From Paralimibaculum aggregatum (GTDB lineage: Bacteria > Pseudomonadota > Alphaproteobacteria > Rhodobacterales > Rhodobacteraceae), in contig NZ_BSYI01000018.1 in the NCBI RefSeq assembly GCF_030270585.1, positions 1 to 64,000 on the forward strand: a stretch of DNA of 64,000 nucleotides, given 5' to 3'. The position numbers were made by a program, and so were the translations under genes. Below the pieces are notes generated by a model. It was given only the letters and a program-made list of their open reading frames with translations, did not search any database and was not told where the DNA came from. This document shows, one piece after another, positions 16,318 to 27,908 of this stretch (positions within the stretch are counted from its first letter, which is position 1; each line of letters opens with the position of its first letter).

Positions 16318-16713
16318 TCACAGCAGCGCCGCCGCCGCCAGCGCCATGGTCGCGGCCCAGCCGATGCCGAACACCGCGCTCCGGAGATAGCGCACCCCGC
16401 TGGCATAGGCCGGGACATAGGCGATCCGCGCCAGGATATAGGCCAGCGCCAGCGCCTCGGTCAGCGCCGAGGACTTGCCGCCCAGCACCACCGCGGCAGC
16501 GGCGGCGCCGAACAGCACGAGGTTCTCGATGTGGTTTGCGAAGGCCCGCTGCAGCCGCGCCCAGCGCACCGAGAGCGGGCGCGGCGGCGGCGTGTCGCGC
16601 GGGCCGGTGGTGTAGTCGCTGCCGATCTCCAGATTGGCCGGCACCGCAAAGAGCGCGAGCTGCACCCCCGCCAGCAGCACCGCCGCCGCCAGCACCTGGA
16701 GCTCGACGGCCAT
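16318..16713 (-). CDS. MAPEG-family membrane protein
   Basis: A 131-residue integral membrane protein with four hydrophobic segments at about residues 5-25, 60-80, 82-100 and 110-130. The MAPEG pattern is RAFANHIENLVLFGAA, in which Arg, Asn and Glu match the conserved FxNxxEN-type motif, followed by YILARIAYVPAY. Bacterial MAPEG members are poorly characterised; eukaryotic relatives handle eicosanoids and glutathione. Its start codon directly follows the stop of the glyoxalase-like gene, so the pair are co-translated within the suc operon. Confidence 0.88.
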   Translation of the reverse strand: MAVELQVLAAAVLLAGVQLALFAVPANLEIGSDYTTGPRDTPPPRPLSVRWARLQRAFANHIENLVLFGAAAAAVVLGGKSSALTEALALAYILARIAYVPAYASGVRYLRSAVFGIGWAATMALAAAALL

Positions 16714-17169
16714 TCAGGCGGTCCCCGCCGTGCCGGAAGCGCCCGGCTCGGAAGCGCCGGGCTCGGCCTCGGCGGTCGCCGCGAGGCGCCAGAAATGCCC
16801 CTCCGGATCGCGGATCTCGGCGAGCCGGCCCCAGTCCCGGTTCTGCGGCTCGATCACCGCCTCGGCCCCGGCCGCGATCGCCCGCGCGAAGCCGGCATCT
16901 ACCGCCGCGGCGTCTTCGAGCTCGATCCGGATCGCCACCGGCGAGCCGCCCAGCGTCGCCGGCGCGCCGTTGCCGGCCGGCGCGCCGCTGCGCTCCTCGT
17001 AGAGCATCACCATCCCCGCGCCGATGCGCAGCCGGGCGTGGCGCACCGCATCGCCGCCGGCGAGGAGCATCACCGTCTCCCCGCCGAAGGCCGCGGCATA
17101 GAAGGCAAGGGCGGCCCGCGCGTCGCGGACCGTCAGATAGGGCAGGATGTCCGGCGGACGCGCCGCCAA
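16714..17169 (-). CDS. VOC/glyoxalase-like protein (PhnB/YdcF-type)
   Basis: A 151-residue vicinal-oxygen-chelate protein. The pattern LPYLTVRDARAALAFYAAAFGG opens the first half, and AEIRDPEGHFWRLA closes the second, both typical of the 3-demethylubiquinone-type VOC group. The start appears to be TTG at 17169, one base after the sucB stop; no ATG lies near. It is translationally linked to sucB and to the MAPEG gene. Substrate is unknown and may relate to carbonyl or antibiotic detoxification. The C-terminal tail is a low-complexity Gly-Ala-Ser segment. Confidence 0.82.
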   Translation of the reverse strand: MAARPPDILPYLTVRDARAALAFYAAAFGGETVMLLAGGDAVRHARLRIGAGMVMLYEERSGAPAGNGAPATLGGSPVAIRIELEDAAAVDAGFARAIAAGAEAVIEPQNRDWGRLAEIRDPEGHFWRLAATAEAEPGASEPGASGTAGTA

Positions 17170-17170
17170 G

Positions 17171-18727
17171 TCAGAGATCCATCAGCAGCCGGCGCGGGTC
17201 CTCGAGGCTGTCCTTGACGCGGACGAGGAAGGTCACCGCCTCCTTGCCGTCGATGATCCGGTGATCGTAGGAGAGCGCCAGATACATCATCGGCCGGGCG
17301 ACGATCTGCCCGCCGATCACCATCGGACGCTCCTGGATCTTGTGCATGCCCAGGATACCGGCCTGCGGCGGGTTGAGGATCGGGCTCGACATCAGCGAGC
17401 CGTAGACGCCGCCGTTCGAGATCGTGAAGGTGCCGCCCTGCATGTCGGCCATGGCGAGCTTGCCGTCGCGCGCCCGCACGCCGAGCTCGGAGATGGTCTT
17501 CTCGATCCCGGCGAAGGAGAGCTGGTCGGCATTGCGCACCACCGGCACCACGAGGCCCGTGGGCGTGCCGACGGCGACACCGACATGGTAGTAGTTCTTG
17601 TAGACCAGATCGGTGCCGTCGATCTCGGCGTTCACCGCCGGGACCTCCTGCAGCGCGTGCACGCAGGCCTTCACGAAGAACGACATGAAGCCGAGCTTGA
17701 TGCCGTGCTTCTTCTGGAACGGCTCCTTGAACTCGTTGCGCAGGTCCATGATGCCGGTCATGTCCACCTCGTTGTAGGTGGTCAGCATCGCGGCGGTGTT
17801 CTGCGCATCCTTGAGCCGGCGCGCGATGGTCTGGCGCAGGCGGGTCATCTTCACGCGCTTCTCGCGCGGGGCGTCCTCGACCGCGATCGGCTCGCGGCGC
17901 GGCGCCGGCGCGGCGGGCGCGGGCGCGGGGGACGACGGCGCGGAGGGCGTGCGCGGCGCCTCGGTGCGGGCGACGTCCTCCTTCATGATCCGCCCGTCGC
18001 GGCCGGTGCCCTTGACCTGGTCCGGCGTCAGGCCCTTCTCGGCCATGGCGCGCTTGGCGGAGGGGGCGTGCTCGATATCGGCACCGCTGCCGCCGGAGCC
18101 GGCCGGGGCGCTCTCGCCGCCGCCGGAGGAGGCCGCCGCGGCAGGCTCGCCGGCGCCGGGGATCACGGTGGTCAGCAGCGCATCGAGCCCGACGGTCGCG
18201 CCCTGCTGCGCCTCGTGCCCGCCGAGCCGGCCGGCGACCGGCGCGGTGACCTCGACGCTGACCTTGTCGGTCTCCAGCTCGGCGACGACCTCGTCAGCGG
18301 TCACCGCCTCGCCGGGCTGCTTGAACCAGGTGGCGATGGTCGCCTCGGTGACCGACTCGCCGAGCGTCGGCACGCGGATCTCCACCGGCTCGCCCGCCGG
18401 CATCGCGCCGTTGCCCGCGGCGGAGCCGGTCTCGGCATCGGCTTCGGCCTTCGGCTCGGCAGGGGCCGCGGACCCGGAGGAGGCGCCGGCGCCTTCCTCG
18501 ATGGTCGCGAGCAGCGCATCGACGCCCACGGTCTCGCCTTCCTTCGCCACCAGCTCGGCAATGGTCCCCGAGGCGGGGGCCGGGACCTCGACGCTGACCT
18601 TGTCGGTCTCCAGCTCCGCCAGGGTCTCGTCGACGGTCACCTGCTCGCCCGGTTTCTTGAACCAGGTGGCCACGGTTGCCTCGGTCACCGATTCCCCGAG
18701 GGTGGGGACGCGGACTTCGATCGCCAT
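17171..18727 (-). CDS. sucB: 2-oxoglutarate dehydrogenase E2, dihydrolipoamide succinyltransferase, with two lipoyl domains
   Basis: A 518-residue core subunit that passes succinyl groups to CoA. It has two complete lipoyl domains, residues 2-77 and about 113-188, each with [11 protein letters not shown] holding the lipoylated Lys. A Pro-Ala linker leads to the subunit-binding domain ([18 protein letters not shown], residues 220-255) and the catalytic domain ends with [12 protein letters not shown], which carries the active-site His. Many sucB genes encode only one lipoyl domain (about 405 residues); the extra domain explains the length here. It follows sucA by 21 bases. Confidence 0.96.
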   Translation of the reverse strand: MAIEVRVPTLGESVTEATVATWFKKPGEQVTVDETLAELETDKVSVEVPAPASGTIAELVAKEGETVGVDALLATIEEGAGASSGSAAPAEPKAEADAETGSAAGNGAMPAGEPVEIRVPTLGESVTEATIATWFKQPGEAVTADEVVAELETDKVSVEVTAPVAGRLGGHEAQQGATVGLDALLTTVIPGAGEPAAAASSGGGESAPAGSGGSGADIEHAPSAKRAMAEKGLTPDQVKGTGRDGRIMKEDVARTEAPRTPSAPSSPAPAPAAPAPRREPIAVEDAPREKRVKMTRLRQTIARRLKDAQNTAAMLTTYNEVDMTGIMDLRNEFKEPFQKKHGIKLGFMSFFVKACVHALQEVPAVNAEIDGTDLVYKNYYHVGVAVGTPTGLVVPVVRNADQLSFAGIEKTISELGVRARDGKLAMADMQGGTFTISNGGVYGSLMSSPILNPPQAGILGMHKIQERPMVIGGQIVARPMMYLALSYDHRIIDGKEAVTFLVRVKDSLEDPRRLLMDL

Positions 18728-18748
18728 CTTACTCTATCCTCCGCTCGA

Positions 18749-21706
18749 TTAGATCGTCAGCGCCGCGCTCACCAGCGCTTCCTGCTCTGCCTTGTGTTGC
18801 GATGCAAGACCCGTCGCCGGCGAGGCCGAGGCCGGCCGTCCGGCATAGACCGGACGGCCCACCTTGGCACCGATCCGCCCCAGCACCCACTCGATGTTGG
18901 GCTCGATGAAGAACCAGCCGCCCTGGTTCTTCGGCTCCTCCTGGCACCAGACGATGTCGGCATTCGGGAAGCGCGCGAGCTCCCGCGTCATCGACAGCGC
19001 CGGGAAGGGATAGAGCTGCTCGAGGCGCATCAGGTAGATGTCGTCGAGCCCCTGCTCGTCGCGCGCCGCCAGCAGATCGAAATAGACCTTGCCCGAGCAG
19101 AGAACCACGCGGCGGATCTCCTCGTCGGGCTTCAGCGTCACCTCGGAATTGCCCTGCTCGGCATCGTCCCACAGCACCCGGTGGAACGACGAGCCCTCGG
19201 CCATCTCGTCCATCCGGCTGACGCACATCTTGTGGCGCAGCAGCGATTTCGGCGTGAACAGGATCAGCGGCTTGCGGAACGAGCGGTGCAGCTGCCGGCG
19301 CAGGATGTGGAAATAGTTCGCCGGCGTCGTGCAGTTGGCGACGATCCAGTTGTCCTCGGCCGAGAGCTGCAGGAAGCGCTCGATGCGCGCCGAGCTGTGC
19401 TCCGGCCCCTGCCCCTCGAAGCCGTGCGGCAGCAGCATCACCAGGCCCGACATGCGCAGCCACTTGCGCTCGCCCGACGAGATGAACTGGTCGATCATGA
19501 TCTGCGCGCCGTTCACGAAGTCACCGAACTGCGCCTCCCAGAGCGTCAGCGCGTTGGGCTCGGCCAGCGAGAAGCCGTATTCGTAGCCCAGCACCGCGTA
19601 TTCCGAGAGCATCGAGTCGATGACCTCGAAGTTCTTCTGCCCGCCCTCGGGGCGGATGTGGTTGAGCGGGTAGTGCCGCTCCTCGGTCTGCTGGTCGACG
19701 AAGGCGGAATGGCGCTGCGAGAAGGTGCCGCGGGTGCAGTCCTGCCCGGACAGGCGCACCTTGTAGCCCTCGCAGAGCAGGGTGCCGAAGGCCAGCGCCT
19801 CGGCGGTGGCCCAGTCGATCCCCTCGCCGGCCTCGATGGCCTGGCGCTTGGCCTCGATCAGCCGCTGCACGGTGCGGTGGGTGTTGAAGCCCTCCGGCAC
19901 CCGGGTGAGCGCCGCGCCGACCTCGGTCAGCAGCTCCATCGGCACCGCGGTCTGGCCGCGCTGGTACTCGCCCTCGGAGGTCTCCATGCCCGACCAGCGC
20001 CCGTCCAGCCAGTCGGCCTTGTTGGGCTTGTAGGCCTTGCCGGTCTCGAACTCGTCGGAGAGGAAGGCCTGGAACGCGGTCTTGGCCTCCTCGACCTCGG
20101 AGGAGGACAGCAGCCCGTCCTCGATCAGCCGGTCGGCATAGATCTGCAGCGTGGTCGGCTTCTTCTTGATCGCCTTGTACATCAGCGGCTGCGTGAACAT
20201 CGGCTCGTCGCCCTCGTTGTGGCCGAAGCGCCGGTAGCAGAAGATGTCGATCACCACGTCGCGCTCGAACTTCTGGCGGAACTCGGTGGCGACCTTGGCG
20301 GCATGGGTCACCGCCTCCGGGTCGTCGCCGTTGACGTGGAAGATCGGGCAGTCGACCATCTTGGCGATGTCGGTCGGATAGGGGCTCGAGCGGCTGTGAT
20401 GCGGCGCCGTGGTGAAGCCGATCTGGTTGTTCACGATCAGGTGGATGGTGCCGCCGGTCTTGTGCCCCTTGAGCTGCGAGAGGCCGAAGCACTCCGCCAC
20501 CACGCCCTGCCCGGCAAAGGCCGCGTCGCCGTGCAGCAGCACCGGGATCACCGCGCGCCGGTCGTTGTCGTAGAATTCCTGCTTGGCGCGCACCTTGCCG
20601 AGCACCACCGGGTTCACCGCCTCGAGATGGCTGGGGTTCGCGGTGAGCGAGAGATGCACGTTGTTGCCGTCGAAGCTGCGGTCCGAGCTGGCGCCGAGAT
20701 GGTATTTCACGTCGCCCGAGCCATCGACATCCTCGGGCTTGAAGCTGCCGCCCTGGAACTCGTTGAAGATCGCGCGGAACGGCTTGCCGAGCACGTTGGC
20801 GAGGATGTTGAGCCGGCCGCGATGCGGCATGCCGAAGACGATCTCACGCGCCCCGAGCGCGCCGCCGCGCTTGATGATCTGCTCCATCGCCGGGATCAGC
20901 GCCTCGCCGCCGTCGAGGCCGAAGCGCTTGGTGCCCTGGTATTTCACGTGCAGGAACTTCTCGAAGCCCTCGGCCTCGACCAGCTTGTTGAAGATCGCCT
21001 TGCGGCCCGGCTTGGTGAACTGGATCTCCTTGCCAAGGCCCTCGATGCGGCTCTGCAGCCAGCCCTTCGCCTCGGGGTCGATCAGGTGCATGAACTGCAG
21101 CGCGAAGGTGCCCTGGTAGGTGCGCTTGAGCAGCGTCTGGATCTCGCGCATCGTCGCCATCTCGAGGCCCAGCACCATGTTGATGAAGATGGGCCGGTCG
21201 AGATCGCTCTCCTGGAAGCCGAAGAACTTGGGGTCGAACTCGGGATGGTCCTGGCGCCCCTGCAGGCCCAGCGGGTCGAGATCGGCGCCGAGATGGCCGC
21301 GCGAGCGGAACGAGCGGATATACATGATGGCGCGGATCGAATCGAGCAGCCGCGCGCGCAGCTCGTCCTCCGAGATGCCGCCGGCCGGCTCGGCCTTGGC
21401 CTTCGCCTCGATCTTCTTCTTCAGCGCCTTCGGGTCGGGCAGCACGTCCCAGTTGCTGTCGAGCGCGGCGATCTCCTCCGAGACCGGCGAGGGCGGCCAG
21501 TCGGCCCGCTTCCAGGGCGCGCCGGCGGCTTCGGCGGTCACCTCCGAGCCGTCGTCGCCCAGACCCGCGAAATAGTCCTGCCAGCTCTTGTCGACCGAGG
21601 CCGGGTTGCGCGCATAGGCGGCATAGAGCTGCTCGATATAGGTGGCGTTGTGCCCCTGCAGGAAAGACGAGGCATGAAACTGGTCGTTGGGGGTCTGGTC
21701 GTTCAT
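18749..21706 (-). CDS. sucA: 2-oxoglutarate dehydrogenase E1 component
   Basis: A 985-residue thiamine-diphosphate enzyme that decarboxylates 2-oxoglutarate and loads succinyl onto E2. The N-terminal segment SFLQGHNATYIEQLYAAY, the substrate-binding GMPHRGRLNILANVLGK, the ThDP region GDAAFAGQGVVAE and the later HNEGDEPMFTQP are all characteristic. Length is as expected. The ATG at 21706 has only a weak adjacent ribosome site; an AGGAGG lies 26 bases upstream, rather far. It lies between DUF805 and sucB in the suc operon. Confidence 0.97.
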   Translation of the reverse strand: MNDQTPNDQFHASSFLQGHNATYIEQLYAAYARNPASVDKSWQDYFAGLGDDGSEVTAEAAGAPWKRADWPPSPVSEEIAALDSNWDVLPDPKALKKKIEAKAKAEPAGGISEDELRARLLDSIRAIMYIRSFRSRGHLGADLDPLGLQGRQDHPEFDPKFFGFQESDLDRPIFINMVLGLEMATMREIQTLLKRTYQGTFALQFMHLIDPEAKGWLQSRIEGLGKEIQFTKPGRKAIFNKLVEAEGFEKFLHVKYQGTKRFGLDGGEALIPAMEQIIKRGGALGAREIVFGMPHRGRLNILANVLGKPFRAIFNEFQGGSFKPEDVDGSGDVKYHLGASSDRSFDGNNVHLSLTANPSHLEAVNPVVLGKVRAKQEFYDNDRRAVIPVLLHGDAAFAGQGVVAECFGLSQLKGHKTGGTIHLIVNNQIGFTTAPHHSRSSPYPTDIAKMVDCPIFHVNGDDPEAVTHAAKVATEFRQKFERDVVIDIFCYRRFGHNEGDEPMFTQPLMYKAIKKKPTTLQIYADRLIEDGLLSSSEVEEAKTAFQAFLSDEFETGKAYKPNKADWLDGRWSGMETSEGEYQRGQTAVPMELLTEVGAALTRVPEGFNTHRTVQRLIEAKRQAIEAGEGIDWATAEALAFGTLLCEGYKVRLSGQDCTRGTFSQRHSAFVDQQTEERHYPLNHIRPEGGQKNFEVIDSMLSEYAVLGYEYGFSLAEPNALTLWEAQFGDFVNGAQIMIDQFISSGERKWLRMSGLVMLLPHGFEGQGPEHSSARIERFLQLSAEDNWIVANCTTPANYFHILRRQLHRSFRKPLILFTPKSLLRHKMCVSRMDEMAEGSSFHRVLWDDAEQGNSEVTLKPDEEIRRVVLCSGKVYFDLLAARDEQGLDDIYLMRLEQLYPFPALSMTRELARFPNADIVWCQEEPKNQGGWFFIEPNIEWVLGRIGAKVGRPVYAGRPASASPATGLASQHKAEQEALVSAALTI

Positions 21707-21880
21707 GAGCGCGTCTGAGGCCGGCGGGCCTCGCCTCCTTGATTGGTCCAGAAAAGGGCTAGCACGGCTCCGGGGGAATATCCACCGATCCCCGGCGCGG
21801 TTAAGCGCGTTGCGACGTCGTGTCAAATTGCGATGGGAGGGGGGCAACGGGCTCGCTGGGAGCCGCGCCGCCGCGGGCGC

Positions 21881-22315
21881 TCAGCGCGGCGGCGGGCCGA
21901 AGGCGTTCGGCCGGTCCTCGCCGCGGCTGGCATACCAGACCAGCACGGTGACCAGCCCGACCGCGCCGATGCCGAAGCCGAGATAGGCCAGCGCCGGTGC
22001 GCCGCCGACCCCGGCCAGGATCATCACCGGCGCGCCGGCCAGCGGCAGGAAGTTCCACAGCCCCGAGCGGCCGGTGTCGTGCAGCCGGCGCCAGCTCACC
22101 GCGAGGTTGGGCAGCAGGATCGCGATGTTGAAGACCGCGCCGAGCGGGCCGTTCTCGCCGTAGGGCACGGCGAAGAACCACCTGTCGAGGATCATCAGCG
22201 CGATCGAGACGAGCACGATGAACAGCACGAAATACCAGAATTCCGGCCGCGAGGCACGGCCGGAGAACGTCGCGTATTTCGCGAAGCAGGTGCTGACGGC
22301 ACCGGCAAAATCCAT
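21881..22315 (-). CDS. DUF805 membrane protein in the suc operon
   Basis: A 144-residue membrane protein. The DUF805 signature is FAKYATFSGRASRPEFWYF at residues 11-29, followed by three or four hydrophobic segments and the typical LPNLAVSWRRLHDTGRSG. These proteins are common inner-membrane proteins of unknown function, often near phage or housekeeping loci. Here it sits between sucD and sucA, a placement seen as an inserted cistron. The tail RPNAFGPPPR is cytoplasmic and proline-rich. Confidence 0.88.
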   Translation of the reverse strand: MDFAGAVSTCFAKYATFSGRASRPEFWYFVLFIVLVSIALMILDRWFFAVPYGENGPLGAVFNIAILLPNLAVSWRRLHDTGRSGLWNFLPLAGAPVMILAGVGGAPALAYLGFGIGAVGLVTVLVWYASRGEDRPNAFGPPPR

Positions 22316-22377
22316 GCCGCGGCCCCTTTTCTGGCGCTGCGTCCCGGGTCCAGACGGGGCCCGGGCGGTCGTCGGTT

Positions 22378-23259
<882 letters not shown>

Positions 23260-23382
23260 CTCAGTCCTCCTCCGCCGGTTTGGAGCGGGCCACGAAGCGC
23301 ATGCCCGCGCGATCTTTTCTCTGATGTCTGCAAACGAACGGACCCGTCCGGCCCGGCCGCCCCTCTCCGCGCGAGCGCCGGC

Positions 23383-23910
23383 TCATGCCATGCCCCCCGC
23401 CGCAAGTGCCCGGGCCGCCATGGCCCGGATCGTCTCGTCCGCCTCGGCCATCAGCCGGTGCGTGCCGTCCTCGAAGCGCACCAGGCTGAGGAGCTGCGGC
23501 GCGCCGTCGAACACGACGGGCCAGGCGAAGCCCTCCGCGAGCCCCGGCACCGCGCCCGCCGGCTGGTGCCCGTCGAGCCCGTAGACCCGGGTGACCAGCG
23601 CATAGACCTCCTCGGTCTCGACCCCGGCCTCGGGCGCCGAGGACACCGCCACCGCGATGCGCTCGGGCTGGTCCTCGATGGTCGCGACGACACCGAGCAG
23701 GCTGTCCATCGACATCCCCGCGATGGTGCTGCGGGGGCGGTCCTCGGCCGGGCCGGGGACCAGCGCGAAGCCGAGCCCCTGCAGCGCCATCACCACGCCA
23801 TGAGGCTCCGGCAGCGCGCCGCGCAGGCGGTTGAACGCCGAGAGCATCCGAAGCGACACCGGCCGCGCCAGGTCGTCGGGCTCGGGGGCCTTCGCCTCAG
23901 CCCCGGCCAT
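23383..23910 (-). CDS. hypothetical protein inserted between sucC and sucD
   Basis: A 175-residue soluble protein with no signal peptide or membrane span. I recognise no domain. Residues 20-60 form a plausible helix-rich start ([19 protein letters not shown]), and residues 85-110 include [22 protein letters not shown], suggesting an alpha/beta fold. Its start lies one codon after the sucC stop, so it belongs to the mdh-sucC-sucD transcript. A role in assembly or regulation of succinyl-CoA synthetase is possible but unsupported by motif. Confidence 0.75.
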   Translation of the reverse strand: MAGAEAKAPEPDDLARPVSLRMLSAFNRLRGALPEPHGVVMALQGLGFALVPGPAEDRPRSTIAGMSMDSLLGVVATIEDQPERIAVAVSSAPEAGVETEEVYALVTRVYGLDGHQPAGAVPGLAEGFAWPVVFDGAPQLLSLVRFEDGTHRLMAEADETIRAMAARALAAGGMA

Positions 23911-23913
23911 GGC

Positions 23914-25107
23914 TCAGCCCTTGACCGCCTTGACGATCTTCTCGGCCGCGTCGGCGAGGTTGTCGGCGGCGATCACGTCGAGGCCGGACTTGTTGATGAT
24001 GTCCTTGCCGAGCTCGACATTGGTGCCCTCGAGGCGCACCACCAGCGGCACCTTGAGCCCGACCTCCTTGACCGCGGCGATCACGCCCTCGGCGATCACG
24101 TCGCAGCGCATGATGCCGCCGAAGATGTTCACCAGGATGCCCTTCACGTTGGGATCGGAGGTGATGATCTTGAACGCCTCGGTGACCTTCTCCTTGGTCG
24201 CGCCGCCGCCGACATCGAGGAAGTTGGCCGGCTCCGAGCCGTAGAGCTTGATGATGTCCATCGTCGCCATGGCGAGGCCGGCGCCGTTGACCATGCAGCC
24301 GATCTCGCCGTCGAGCGAGATGTAGTTGAGGTCGTATTTCGAGGCGGCGAGTTCCTTCTCGTCCTCCTCGGTCTCGTCGCGCAGCTCCATGATCTCCGGG
24401 TGCCGGTAGAGCGCGTTGCTGTCGAAGTTCATCTTGCAGTCGAGGCAGAGCAGGTTGCCGTCCTCGGTGACGATCAGCGGGTTGATCTCGACGAGCGAGG
24501 CGTCCTTCTCGACGAACATCCGGTAGAGCGTGCCGATCAGCTTGATGCACTGCTTCGCCGCCAGCCCCTCGAGGCCGAGCGCCTTGGCCACCTTGCGGCC
24601 GTGGAACGGCATCACCCCGGTCGCCGGATCCACCGAGAAGGTCAGGATCTTCTCCGGCGTCTCGGCCGCCACCTCCTCGATGTCCATGCCGCCCTCGGTG
24701 GAGGCGATGAAGGAGATCCGCGAGGTCTCGCGATCGACCAGCAGCGAGAGGTAGAGCTCGCGCGCGATGCCGGCGCCGGCCTCGACATAGACCCGGCCGA
24801 CCTGCTTGCCGGCCGGGCCGGTCTGGTGCGTCACCAGGGTCTTGCCGAGCATCTGCTCGACCATGGCGATGGCCTCGTCCTCGGCCTTGACCACGCGCAC
24901 GCCGCCCTTCTCGCCGGCCTCGGCCTCCTTGAAGGTGCCCTTGCCGCGGCCGCCGGCATGAATCTGCGCCTTGACCACCCAGACCGGGCCGCCGAGCTCC
25001 TCGACCGCCTTGGCCGCGTCCTCGGCCTTCAGCACGGGCACGCCCTTGCCCACCGGCGCGCCATAGCTGCGCAGGATCTCTTTCGCCTGATATTCGTGGA
25101 TGTTCAT
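23914..25107 (-). CDS. sucC: succinyl-CoA synthetase beta subunit
   Basis: A 397-residue ATP-grasp enzyme subunit. It opens with [20 protein letters not shown], continues with [19 protein letters not shown] (nucleotide-binding Lys and Gly loop) and has [17 protein letters not shown] with the GGGATKEKV loop near the C-terminus. Together with SucD it converts succinyl-CoA to succinate. GGGAGAGG upstream supports the ATG at 25107. It lies 219 bases after mdh. Confidence 0.97.
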   Translation of the reverse strand: MNIHEYQAKEILRSYGAPVGKGVPVLKAEDAAKAVEELGGPVWVVKAQIHAGGRGKGTFKEAEAGEKGGVRVVKAEDEAIAMVEQMLGKTLVTHQTGPAGKQVGRVYVEAGAGIARELYLSLLVDRETSRISFIASTEGGMDIEEVAAETPEKILTFSVDPATGVMPFHGRKVAKALGLEGLAAKQCIKLIGTLYRMFVEKDASLVEINPLIVTEDGNLLCLDCKMNFDSNALYRHPEIMELRDETEEDEKELAASKYDLNYISLDGEIGCMVNGAGLAMATMDIIKLYGSEPANFLDVGGGATKEKVTEAFKIITSDPNVKGILVNIFGGIMRCDVIAEGVIAAVKEVGLKVPLVVRLEGTNVELGKDIINKSGLDVIAADNLADAAEKIVKAVKG

Positions 25108-25325
25108 GCGCCTCTCCCCTCCACGCGCCCGTCGGGCGCCGAGGGCCCGGCAGGGCCCGGTTGGACGGCCGCCCGCCACGCGGACAGCCCCTCGTCTCTT
25201 ATCATCGGGCACGCGGCTGCGCCGCCCGCGCCGCCGGGCCGCCGCGCTCGCGCACCGGCCCGGTCTTGTTGGTATACCAGATGCCAGAAGAAGCGCAAGC
25301 GCTCCGTCCGGCCCTGCGGCCCGCC

Positions 25326-26681
<1,356 letters not shown>

Positions 26682-27017
26682 TCAGGCCGGCGTGTCGGCC
26701 AGGCTCGCCTCCATCGCCTGATAGGCATCGCCCGCCGCCATCAGGCAGGAGAGCCCCTGCGGCGTGGTGAGCAGGATCGTCCAGCTCCCCGAATCGGCAT
26801 TGGCATAGACCTCGACCAGCCCGCGGCCCTGCTGCAGGCCGACGGAGTGGCGCGTCTCGCCGTATTTCTTCTCGAGATGGGCGACGATCTTGGCCCGCGG
26901 GCCGCAGCGCATCTGCTGCGCCTGTGCCGGCGGCGCGGTGGCCGCGCCGAGCGCGGCGGCGAGGCCGAGGGTGGCCAGAAGGCTGATCGTCGGTCGGACT
27001 GCGCGTTTCATCTGCAT
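26682..27017 (-). CDS. small exported protein of unknown function
   Basis: A 111-residue protein with an N-terminal signal peptide (KRAVRPTISLLATLGLAAAL, cleavage after APPAQA near residue 33). The mature domain holds two cysteines, in MRCGPRAKIVAHLEKKYGE and GLSCLMAAG, that could pair in the periplasm. I chose the ATG at 27017 because AAAGGTGAT lies just upstream; a longer frame to 27170 gives low-complexity sequence. I recognise this only as a conserved type of small periplasmic protein of Rhodobacterales, without known function. Confidence 0.75.
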   Translation of the reverse strand: MQMKRAVRPTISLLATLGLAAALGAATAPPAQAQQMRCGPRAKIVAHLEKKYGETRHSVGLQQGRGLVEVYANADSGSWTILLTTPQGLSCLMAAGDAYQAMEASLADTPA

Positions 27018-27301
27018 ATCACCTTTCTGCGCCCGGGCCGGCGGAGGGAAGGAGAGGGATGCGCGGGCCGCAGGCCGTGAGGGCGCCTCTGCTTCCGATG
27101 CGGGGGCTGCCGCCCCGGCCGGTGCCCCGCGCGATACGGGAACCCGTCGTGCCGTCGATCGCTCAAGCATGGGGCGGAATGGTTAACGCAGCCTTGGGAG
27201 AACCCTAAGATCCGGTAAAGATCGCTAAAAACCGCGCAGATCGGCACGCTCGACCGGGACAGCACCATGAAATCGTTAAGAAATCCCTGCCCTCGCCCGC
27301 A

Positions 27302-27778
27302 TCAGCCGGGGAGCGGCGCCGTCGGCACCCAGCAATAGCCCTCGGGATCGAGCAGATAGACCTCGCGCACGCCGTGCGGCTTGTCTGCCGCGGCGTCGAG
27401 CACCAGGCCGCCGAGCGTGCCCGAGACCGCCTCGGCCGCCGCCTCCGCGGCATCCGGGTCGCGGCCATAGAGGCGCAGCTCCGCCCCCGCGCCGCGCGCC
27501 TCCGCGCCGGCGGCGATGCCGGCCAGCGGGTGCCGCGCATAGGTCCCGTCGCGGTGCAGCATCCAGACCGCGCCCTGCGCCTCCAGCAGCGCGAAATCCG
27601 CGTCCCAGTAGCGCACCCGCGCGCCCAGCACCGCCACCTGCCAGCGCATCGCCGGGGCGACCGCGCGGACCAGCAGGTTCACCCCCAGCCCCGGCGGGAT
27701 CGCCCGGCCGAAGGCGGCGGCATCGGGCCGGCCCGCGCCCTCGGGCGGGATCGCCGGATCGGTCTCGCGCGTCTCCAT
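27302..27778 (-). CDS. VOC (glyoxalase-like) superfamily protein
   Basis: A 158-residue protein with two half-domains like vicinal-oxygen-chelate enzymes. The first half includes NLLVRAVAPAMRWQVAVLGA, and the second ends EVYLLDPEGYCWVPTAPL, the usual LxDPxGxxW pattern. Metal-binding residues cannot be assigned with confidence. GGAGGACAGG before the ATG at 27778 fixes the start. It is divergent from mcl2, 130 bases away. Confidence 0.72.
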   Translation of the reverse strand: METRETDPAIPPEGAGRPDAAAFGRAIPPGLGVNLLVRAVAPAMRWQVAVLGARVRYWDADFALLEAQGAVWMLHRDGTYARHPLAGIAAGAEARGAGAELRLYGRDPDAAEAAAEAVSGTLGGLVLDAAADKPHGVREVYLLDPEGYCWVPTAPLPG

Positions 27779-27908
27779 CCTGTCCTCCGGCCTGCGCACA
27801 CCACCCCGAAGTGGTGCCCTGCCCGCCCCTGCGGCGCAAGGATCATTGCGCAAGATTGCATCGCAGCGTAGAACGCAGCCGCAGCATTCTGAAAGCCGGA
27901 GCCCATTC

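Noticed and set aside
17147-21718. A 1523-codon plus-strand frame across sucAB
   Set aside because: It is antisense to sucA and sucB, and its protein is His/Arg/Asp-rich without any recognisable domain.
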